DNA from: Blepharisma japonicum | Taxonomy: Eukaryota > Ciliophora > Heterotrichea > Heterotrichida > Blepharismidae | Reading direction: 5' to 3' | NCBI GenBank assembly: GCA_949751835.1 | Contig: CATKHK010000051.1 | Location: 1 to 64,000 of the forward strand | Length of the DNA stretch: 64,000 nucleotides | Part shown: positions 56,246-64,000 of the stretch, piece by piece | Position numbering within the stretch: the first letter of the stretch is position 1 | How the letters are laid out: each line of letters opens with the position of its first letter | Position numbers and translations under genes: made by a program | Notes under the pieces: model-generated | The model's input: the letters and a program-made list of their open reading frames with translations, nothing else | The model's database searches: none | What the model was told of the DNA's origin: nothing

Positions 56246-56394
56246 ATATATTCTACTGCTAGTTTTACCAAACCCGTTAGGAATTTTTGTAAATAGATAA
56301 AACTTAATAAAATTAAAAGAAAATTAACACAGAATAAGAAATAAATCAGTGGCAAAGGAAGATATATTAATTAATGATATCAAGGTTTAATGAT

Positions 56395-57267
56395 TTAGCT
56401 TTTTTCTTGAATTAATTGCTCGATAACCTTATACACAATCTCTGGTGTTGGATTGCTTGGGAGCTTCAGCTGCAATTCCAATTCCCTTTTTTCTCTTTTG
56501 CTTTGCTGAAGTTGCAACTGTAAGCATTTAGTTAGCATGTTATCGCTTGGAATTTCAGAAATTTCTGTATTAAAAGATGATTTTAAATGATGCAAATGCG
56601 CTCGCGCTTGCTTTATTGAATCTAAAATGTTTGTGGATCCTTTGATATCTTGAGGTCTTTTAATTTGGACTTTTTCTCATGTTGCTGTTTTACTTAAGAT
56701 TTCTATATTTTTGGCAAGGCCTCCTATCGTTTCTTGCGTGAGATTTATTAAACTTCTTAATTCTAAAATTCTGAAACCAACTTCGGTAAGTTCTAATTTG
56801 CTTTTTTCTGCTTTGAAGCTTCTTGGTTTATAATTAAAACTCGTCATTTCTGCTTCTTTTCATGCATTAACTGCATTCAATATAGACTTAATTTCATTAG
56901 ATATTTCAACAATTGCTTTGACACATAAAACATCCTCTTTCCTTTTGAGTAGTTTACAACTAGGGCAATAAGCTGAATTTTCAGCAGAAAACTTGCCTCC
57001 TGAGGAAAAGGACAGCTCTTCTGTAAATTCATTTGAGTCTAGTGTAGGAGTTTTGCTGTGTAAATAAAAAGAGTTGCTGTTAAGAGAATCAGATAAAGGT
57101 TGGGAATCGCGAGGAGTAATCGAAGGAGATTTTAGAGAAGAATTTCGGGAATTGTTTAAGAGAATATCTTTGGATGGAGGGAGAGATTTCGTATTTTCTC
57201 TTTTCTTGACGAGGTCTGTATGAAGGCTGATTGATTTTGAGTGAGCTCCTAGTCTTCTATCTTGCAT
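56395..57267 (-). CDS. Ser-rich protein with helical C-terminus, unknown function
   Basis: 290 residues from ATG 57265-57267, with TGA as Trp at NAWKEAEM and TATWEKVQ. The N-terminal 95 residues are Ser/Asn/Pro-rich and basic (NSRNSSLKSPSITPRDS). A single CPSC pair (about 99-102) is followed by helical, coiled-coil-like sequence to the end (NEIKSILNAVN; QLQLQQSKREKRELELQLKL). One Cys pair is not enough for a zinc finger. No family recognised. Confidence 0.7.
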
Positions 57268-57507
57268 CAAGATGGAAAATTATTTTGAGAGGCTACAGAG
57301 AGATTTATTATAGAGTTTTACTTGTTATTCATATGCCACCATTACTCAAAAAACCAGCTTTACTAATTTTATGGACTGTTATTAAAGATTTTATATTAAT
57401 TAGATCAATTTAAATAGGTTTCCTTTGTTTAACAGCTATATCTCGTTGCTCTTTTTAAAATCAATAATAATTTTTATCAATAAATTCTAATTAAACATTT
57501 GCAGAAC

Positions 57508-59416
57508 TTATTTATTTTTTCTATTTTCAGATGGAACCATCAATGGCGGCACGCTTTGGTCTTTAATGTTAATTCTCATATCTTGTAAAAGCTGTGCCTG
57601 CACTTTTCTTTCGTTTTCTATTTGCTCTCTCAATGAATCTGCCATTGTAAGAAGCCCATTAATTTCTTCATCTTGCTCTTTCAACTTATCCATTGAAGCA
57701 GGGTCAAGTTCTCCCCATATTCTTCTTAAATGCTCGTTATATTTCTCAACAGCTTCTCTTTCTAATAATTTTAAATTTTCAAACATTCCTATTGGCAAAT
57801 CCTAAATTAAAAAATACCGGTGAATCTGCTATAAATGACAGTAATCTTTGGTCTGTAATTTCTCTGAAATTTCCAGATACCGAATAAGTGCTTTGCTGTA
57901 TCAAGATTAAATAGTCAAAAATGATTTTGTCTAAATCGCTTTCATATATTGTTATATATTCACTTTCATCACCTAATCCTTCTGTTGTCCTGACCACAAA
58001 AATTAAAAAATTGCCCTTTTCATCTCTTAAACAGCTCATCAAATTAGTCCTGAGATCAAGCCCCTCTGCTAAACTTTTATCAATTAAAATATTTTTTAAA
58101 TCATTTTCTGACACTTTTATATAATAATAAGTAAATGATGCTTCTCTAGGAACAGAGTCTGCAATTTGGTAAATTTTCCTTATTTCAACATAATGATTTT
58201 TGAAGTTTTTTATTTGAGAGATATTTTCTACGAATTTGTATTCAGGATTAGTCGCGTTAAGTTCATTATAAATAATTTTCCCTTCAGTTGAATATAAAAT
58301 ATCAATTAAAGAAATCGCAACTTTTTCTTCAAATTCTAATGCTTTTATGCTTTCTTCATATAAATCAGAATCATTTTGTGCTTGCTCTTGGAGGTCTCTA
58401 AAAGTTCTATCTAGCTCTTTGTTGTATTTTCCTTTAATTACTTGCAAATCTTGTTTTAAAGTTTCTTCACTTTTATGTCTTAAAGCTTTTAAGCGGGAGT
58501 TTTCTTTTAAAATTTTAGATTTTCCGTTTTCAATTTCAGTGCGCAACGCATGCAGGTCATCTACAAGCATCCTTTGTATGTATTTTAACTGCTCTTCATT
58601 TTCTCTATTTTTGCTATCTAAATGCATAAGGAGTGTTCTATGTTCATGCTCAATGGAGCTCAATCTTTCTTGTAGCTTTAAAGCCTCTTGGATATAATCA
58701 TTCTTTGCTGAGTCTCTGGTTTCTTGATTAATTCATTTCCCATCTAAAATTTGAAGATAAGGAGATGAAATCGTGCTTAATACAAATTCTGTATATCCTT
58801 CAAGCTCAGTTACAGGGCAAGCTTGAAAATCAAATCCTCCTAAACTGAGGTTTCTAATTACTGAAAGCTTTGAGATCTCCCGAATGTCATTAAAAGTAGC
58901 GATTGGATTTTCTGATAAATGCAAATCTTGAAGATTGACTAAAGTACTTAGCCCTTCTACTCTTTCTATTTTATTTTCTTGCAGCCATAGCTCTCGAATA
59001 TAAGAATTGCTTTCTAAGTTTTCAATTTTAGTAATTTGGTTTCCAAAAAGCCAAAGTTTGGTTAAGAGCGGGCATCCTTCTAAATTTTCAATTTTTGTGA
59101 TACTATTTCGAACCAAAATCAGTTCTCTAAGCTGATGGAGTTCGTTTATGAAGGGCTCTATTGCTGGCAATTCGCAGCCTATTATACGAAGGATTTCTAG
59201 AGAATGAGAAACTCTTTCTACACCTGATAATGTGACTAGCTGGCCAGTTTCGATCAGAGATAATTCTTGTAGATTGTAGCAGTAATGTAGATTATCTAAG
59301 CGGCTAATGTGAGTAAATGCAACTTCAAGCGTTTTTAATGTAGCAATTTGTTCATTTCCAGAGCATACTTGCTAAGTAAAAATTACGATTAACTCAACAC
59401 TAAGCGCATCTTCCAT
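57508..59416 (-). CDS. LRRC9-like leucine-rich repeat coiled-coil protein
   Basis: 625 residues after removing two introns (59372-59386, 15 nt; 57802-57817, 16 nt), starting at ATG 59414-59416 with TGA as Trp in DGKWINQE. Residues about 20-215 are SDS22-type leucine-rich repeats (LRELILVRNSITKIENL, LTKLWLFGNQITKIENL, IRELWLQENKIERVEGL, LQDLHLSENPIATF) closed by an LRR cap (FVLSTISSPYLQILDGKW). A long coiled coil follows (about 225-330), then a compact region containing YYYIKVSE and NFLIFVVRTTEGLGDESEYITIY, and a final coiled coil (about 530-625). The order repeats, cap, coiled coil, then a mixed domain resembles the N-terminal half of vertebrate LRRC9. A cilium or basal-body role is plausible. 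The call is by layout and cap sequence only. Confidence 0.75.
57802..57817 (-). other. 16-nt spliceosomal intron
   Basis: On the minus strand GTATTTTTTAATTTAG, with A at position 10. Its length of 16 changes the frame, and removing it joins DSP to DLPIGMFENLK in the frame that stays open to the stop. Confidence 0.9.
59372..59386 (-). other. 15-nt spliceosomal intron
   Basis: On the minus strand GTAATTTTTACTTAG, with A at position 10. Removal deletes a TAG eleven codons after the start of the LRRC9-like gene. Confidence 0.87.
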
Positions 59417-59579
59417 TTTAAATAAAAATAATACTAAAGAATTTTTTGAAGTATCTTAAGCTGCTTTAGGTAAAATTCAAATAAAGGACTCGAGAATTAG
59501 TATATAAATTTGTATTTTAATTATAAATCTTCCTTTAAATAACAATAATTATTAAATAAGCCAATTTTCATTTAATTAT

Positions 59580-60317
59580 TTAAATATTATAAAAAAATAG
59601 GTCATCACATTCGTCAAAATTACTAGGAAAAGTTGAATAACTTTCAGAGCAGCTTTTATTTCAATATAGCTTTTCGTAATTATCTGTAAGTTCTGGGTTT
59701 AATTTTATAGTGCTAGATTCTGCAAGAGGTTTTTGACTTTCTTTTGCCTGTTTACTTGGCTTCAATTGTTTGATATATTCTTCAGCTTCATTGCTAAGCT
59801 CTAAAATTAAGTTTTGGCTTTTTTTGGTCTCCTCATCCTCTTTACCTATATTAGCAAGATGATGGATAATCAAGCATTCCCAAATTTTTTTTCTAATAGG
59901 GTCTTTCTCATCAAACCTAGAGTCCAATTTGCAATTAAAAATCTTTTCTAGCTCTTTTTCGCTAGACGTTTGAGCCAGATCTCTTGCATACTTGTCAACT
60001 AATTTACTAAACGAATTTTTGTAGAAAGACCTTAAATTTTTGCTTAATAAGATATTGAAATAAGACTTCTCTTTTCAAGTAAAAACTTTAATTTCATCTT
60101 TATTTAGAAAAGATTTAGGCCAAAATCGACTGGAATAGAGATCATAGGTATCTTTGCTCAAATTTGACTTTAGCATGTTGTAAAAATTGCGATAAAAAGA
60201 ATTAGTAAGTTTCTGGTTTAATGATCTGGAATCTTTCTTTTTAAGGCTATTAAAGTACTGCAGCAAAGATCCGATAGGATTGCAAGGTCTTCCTCGGCTC
60301 TTGGAAATTTTTACCAT
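59580..60317 (-). CDS. Protein of unknown function
   Basis: 245 residues from ATG 60315-60317; the frame crosses TGA at KVFTWKEK and again at 59661-59663, so it ends at TAA 59580-59582. The sequence is basic at the start (MVKISKSRGRPCNPIGS), with RGRP-like residues reminiscent of an AT-hook, and helix-rich in the middle (SFYRNFYNMLKSNL, LRSFYKNSFSKLVDKY). The end is acidic (SNFDECDDLFFYN). A nuclear role is possible but unproven. No family recognised. Confidence 0.65.
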
Positions 60318-60946
60318 ATTATTATAGATTTAAAATTAACTCATATTGCTATAGTGATATTAGATATATTTCTATTGAAATCAATAAAAATCTGCTTAGC
60401 TTCAATATTTTAGAGATTTGATACTGATTCATAAATAAGATTATTTTTATTAATAATAAAAGTTTCTGCATTTTGATAATGCTGCTTATTGTTAAACATT
60501 TGCTGTTTGCTCATTTCTTGAGTGTATAAGAGAAGGATAATACAAATAAAGTTTTTATGAAATATTATTTGTGTCTCCTAAGTTTAATCTTTTTTGAAGA
60601 GAGATCTAAAATGAGCATTTTCTGTGATTGCATCAGAAATAAAGCTTCCTGCATCAGTTTTTTAAATCATATAGCTGAAGAGCTTTATTAGACCGCAGCA
60701 GAAACCTTAGAAATGCTCATATCCCAAACTTGCTCCTGCCTTTGGCGGCTGTTACAAAATTCAATACTAAAAATTTGGAATTTTTTATGTAAGAATTTCA
60801 CTGTTTTGCTTTTTAAAATACATCATCAGTTCCTTAATTAACTTAAGAAATGATTTCTTTTCTCAAATTCGTTTCAAATTTTCTCTATCTCCTCGAAAAT
60901 AACCATCATATTTGCTCCATCTTAAAAACGTTACAATAATTAAAAT
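60318..60946. other. Intergenic region with a candidate structured RNA
   Basis: 629 bases. The central part (about 60540-60770) is less AT-rich and holds nested inverted repeats, listed separately. The rest is AT-rich and includes the promoters of the flanking divergent genes. Confidence 0.4.
60608..60724. ncRNA. Candidate structured RNA with nested stems
   Basis: ATGAGCATTT (60611-60620) pairs with AAATGCTCAT (60711-60720), and inside it AATAAAGCT (60638-60646) pairs with AGCTTTATT (60681-60689), with CAG/CTG pairing closer in. The strand is not decided. A further inverted repeat, CAAATAA/TTATTTG, lies at about 60543-60571. No snoRNA boxes or known family were recognised; the evidence is the nested complementarity and the local base composition. 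Confidence 0.35.
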
Positions 60947-63625
60947 ATGATAAAAACAAAGAAAGCAGCCTGTCTACCACTCATCAGCAGATCTGCAAGA
61001 CCTAAGTCAAAATCGTCAAACATCTCTTTAACATCAAGTCCTACTTCTACAGACATTGATATTCCACTTTTCGAAAAAAAAGACAGGCTTAGACAAATTC
61101 ACACAAGCCAAAACAAATTTTCAAGATATATCGGTTCCATGAGCAGCAAAGACTCAGACTCCAGTTCAAGCGGGAGCTCAGATAATGCTTCTGCTAAGCT
61201 TGAATTCTTTGAGTCTTATAAAAAAATAGGAAAAGAGACTGAAAGAGTAGAGTTCAGAAAAATGAAACAGTCGCCAGAAATTGCATTTCTCAAAGAAATT
61301 GATAAAGGAGGTTTAAGCCCTAAGCCTTTTGGGCTCATCAAGTCTGGCACTCCTCAGTCAAGAAGCCCTAAATCAAGAAGCCCACAGTCAAAAAGTCCTC
61401 AGTCAAAAGGCGCAGTTGTAGGGTCATTTGATTTAAGAAATATAGGGATGGGAGATACTTATGCAAAGGCATTTTCAAAAGGAATTAAGCACATTCCTCA
61501 GGTAGAAGAGTTAAATTTAAAAGAAAATCGGCTCAGCGAAAAAGGTGCATTAAAGATTTTGTCAAAGCTGGTAGAAAAGAAAACAAAGTATCTTGTTATG
61601 ACTGGGAATCACTTAGGCGAACAGTCAATACAAAAAATCGTTGAAATTTTAGATAACTCAAGATCTTATCTGAAGCACTTAAACTTAGAAAACACAAAAT
61701 TAAGCGAAACCGCTATTATCCAGCTTTGTAACAGCTTAAAAGAAAATAATACTCTGACCAGATTGAATTTAGCAAAAAATGAAATCAGAAATGGAGCTGT
61801 CAAAGCTATAGGTGAGATGCTTTCAAAGAATTATGGCTTACGGTATTTAGACCTTCATTGGAACTTAATTAGAGGTGAAGAAGCAATCTATTTATTCAAT
61901 GGCCTCGAGCAAAACCGATACCTAAGACACTTAGACTTATCATGAAATGCAATTGGTAATTCCACTAACCCAGAAATAATCAATTCCATTGGTAAAGCTT
62001 TCAAAGAAAACACACTTCTAATTCACGCAGATTTATCATATAACAACTTTAACCTCCAAGAATGCGAAATCCTTGGAAAGTTTTTATATGAAAATCACAC
62101 ACTTGTAGGCCTTCACATGCTTGGAAATGATTGTAAAATCAATTCCAAAGGCTTTATAATCCCAATGAAATGCAGAAAAGAAAAAGACGCCCACAACTTC
62201 CAGAGAGTCATTAATGAGCCTACTTTTATGATTCATAATGAAGACAGCTCAAACTGCTGGATCTGTGAAAGGTGGGTTGAAGTAGAGTTTACTGTAAAAT
62301 CAGAAGAAAAAGTTGTTTTTCTGCACTTGGAATGTGATGAATTTATAGGAGAACTAATGGAAAACAGAAATAATGGGACTTTTTATATAAAAAGAGTGGT
62401 ACCACCTGGAGTTTTGAAGTTCTTTTATAGCAATGAAAATGGAGTAATTGCATTGGAAGATATTCCTAGTGAGCCTTATGGCAAACCTATAGAAGTTACT
62501 ATAGGTGCTAATAAAAAGGTCTTAGAAAATGTGAATTTAAGCTATGCTGAAGGAATTGTATGTGACCCTAGAAATCTTTTTGAAACACAAATAAGGATCC
62601 CTGGAACGACTTATACGATTTGCAAGCCACCACCTGCAGAACCTGAAGAAATCATATATGAAAGGATCATATGGGATATCTCTATAAGCTCTTTTAAAGA
62701 CTACAAATTTGATACAGAGCAAAGACTTCAAGCTAATTTTGAGACAGATTTCAAGCATTCTAGGATAAATAAATTCGTTAAGGACCCACTTGATGTAATG
62801 AACTCTAAAGAATGCTTTGAAAAAGTATATCATCAGTTTAAAGAAACCTACAGACATTTAGCAGCATTGGGTGGAAATGATCTCTACTGTTTCGGTTCTA
62901 ATATTTTTTCTGATTTTTTAACACAATGCAATGTGTTTGATGAAAATTTTGGAATCAATGATCTCGGTATCTGTTGGAATGCAACTAAATGCCAGAGATC
63001 AAAATGTGAAGCTGTAATAGGAAACAGACTTTCCAAGCATGAATTTATGGAAATTCTTGCCAGGATAGCAAATGATAAATACGTCAGAAACAATCTATGT
63101 AAAAATACAGCTGAAGCTTTACAGAGGCTGTTTGATGAGAGCTTGATTCCTATTATGTCTCAATATGATACAAATAGATGGAGAATGGAGAAATACTGCT
63201 GCGAAGAAGTTGACCTAGAGCTTAAAGTCTATAAGCCAATTTTTGATGAAATATTTAGACTTTACACAGGGAGAATCTTTTGCCAGTCCAAAGGATTCAT
63301 GTCATTGGACGAATTCAGAAACTTGTGCATTGAGTCTGGACTATTAAATGACTCCAGAGAAATTGATTTTTGTGCTTATAAGTCACTTATGTGCAATAAA
63401 GAAGAGATTCTTGAGAAAAAGCATGTGAAGCTCAGCTATGTAGAATTTTTAGAAGCAATTTGTAGAGTATTCGATCAATGTGGGAATAAAAACGAGAATT
63501 TAAGAAGTAAAGTTCGAGAAGGGGCTATTCAACTTATCAATCTGTGCTCTGATGCCGTAAAAGGATCATTTTCCATGCCAACAGATGAGGCCTATTTTAA
63601 ACTTATGTATCGGCCTAAAGTTTAA
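60947..63625 (+). CDS. LRR protein with conserved C-terminal domain (copy 2)
   Basis: 892 residues, one TGA (61943-61945) read as Trp in DLSWNAIG. It is a full-length paralogue of the gene at 46661-49288, inverted and about 12 kb away. The N-terminus is Ser/Lys-rich with a short SR-type repeat (SRSPKSRSPQSKSPQSK, about residues 140-160) absent from copy 1. Leucine-rich repeats run about 165-385 (VEELNLKENRLSEKG, LKHLNLENTKLSETA, LRYLDLHWNLIRGEE). The shared junction SSNCWICERW starts the C-terminal domain (about 430-892) with NGTFYIKRVVPPGVLKFFYS, SKHEFMEILARIANDKY and KLSYVEFLEAICRVF. Strong conservation of the C-terminal domain between copies argues for a defined fold and function; I cannot name it. 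Confidence 0.87.
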
Positions 63626-63733
63626 ACTAATTAATTATTACATATTTTATTTAAACTTCAGTATTAAATAATTAAAGTGTTTATAAAATTTAAAAAAATG
63701 GCCATAATTTTAAGAATATTTTACTTAAGGAAG

Positions 63734-64000
63734 CTATAATTTAAATAGTGATGTATGTAAGGCAAACAGAACTTCTTTATCAATTGCTTTTAGCTGTTTA
63801 TAAACTGTCTTTCTTACTGCTACTGCATAAGTGAATATTGTCTTCTCTACATCGCTCTTAAAAAAATTTGATGCTTTATAAACTTCAGCTAAAGGCCATC
63901 TATTCCCCCCATACACAACTTGGCAAATATAAGACCTATAAATCAACAGAGAATTTGTAAAATCATGCTGAGTTTCACCATCGAAAGGTAGCATCTGATA
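63734..64000 (-). CDS. C-terminal part of a gene running off the right edge
   Basis: The frame ends with TAG at 63734-63736 and is open to the window edge. The last 86 residues include a Met at 63992-63994 that could be the start, but two more codons stay open upstream, so the gene may be partial. The sequence looks globular (YRSYICQVVYGGNRWPLAEVY, AVAVRKTVYKQL). No family recognised. Confidence 0.5.
   Translation of the reverse strand, partial: YQMLPFDGETQHDFTNSLLIYRSYICQVVYGGNRWPLAEVYKASNFFKSDVEKTIFTYAVAVRKTVYKQLKAIDKEVLFALHTSLFKL

Noticed and set aside
57268-57270. Extra N-terminal codon of the Ser-rich protein at 56395
   Set aside because: It is TTG, not ATG; the first ATG is at 57265-57267.
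1-64000. CRISPR arrays, tRNA genes, transposase genes
   Set aside because: No regularly spaced repeats, no cloverleaf with a GGTTCGAAT-type arm, and no DDE or reverse transcriptase motif were seen on either strand; a tRNAscan run would be decisive for tRNAs.

Overview
This is macronuclear-type DNA of a heterotrich ciliate, most likely Blepharisma or a close relative. Three things in the sequence say so. (1) Conserved proteins are read through in-frame TGA at positions where a Trp fits (acid phosphatase, C2H2 zinc fingers, the Sec24 zinc finger, dehydrogenases), while TAA and TAG still end genes; TGG is also used. (2) Where a conserved frame meets TAA or TAG, a 15- or 16-nt GTA...AG intron removes it; eight introns were found this way and every one has A at intron position 10. 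(3) Genes are packed with very short AT-rich spacers. Assignment to a genus is inference.

Layout. 1-1,417: a GC-rich block of unknown nature, then AT-rich spacer. 1,418-9,929: myristoylatable pseudoprotease-kelch protein, BTB protein, long coiled-coil protein, small coiled-coil protein, a HEI10/CCNB1IP1-type meiotic RING protein, a SHIPPO-like protein and a six-finger C2H2 protein. 9,930-10,809: spacer with a possible gene relic and a perfect 20-bp palindrome. 10,810-23,230: two EF-hand-PIP kinase fusions flanking a multipass RING-H2 protein, two proteins of unknown function, an FxP-repeat protein and a CFAP144/FAM183-like axonemal protein, then an interrupted Sec24. 23,560-30,135: histidine acid phosphatase and a duplicated block (D-2-hydroxyacid dehydrogenase plus divergent 5S rRNA) whose two copies flank a coiled-coil gene and a PP2C gene. 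30,520-41,011: isolated IBR-like zinc protein, a Ser/Thr-rich protein, DENND4-like Rab GEF, clathrin heavy chain, TBCC/RP2-like membrane protein. 41,012-44,144: a 3.1-kb gene-poor AT-rich stretch with a 16-bp minisatellite. 44,145-64,000: DUF229 protein, two inverted paralogues of an LRR plus conserved C-terminal domain protein, IQ-motif protein, spastin-like AAA ATPase, 4-TM protein, family X DNA polymerase, several unknown proteins, an LRRC9-like protein and a partial gene at the right edge.

Functional themes. Membrane traffic and phosphoinositide genes are prominent (clathrin, Sec24, DENND4, two PIPKs), as are cytoskeletal and ciliary genes (spastin, CFAP144, RP2-like, SHIPPO, LRRC9-like, coiled coils). 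There is no operon logic; neighbours appear independent. No single gene cassette looks like a new multi-gene system. The best leads are the EF-hand-PIPK pair, the pseudoprotease-kelch fusion, the LRR/C-terminal-domain paralogue pair, the intron with tandem acceptors, the broken Sec24, and two candidate structured RNAs.
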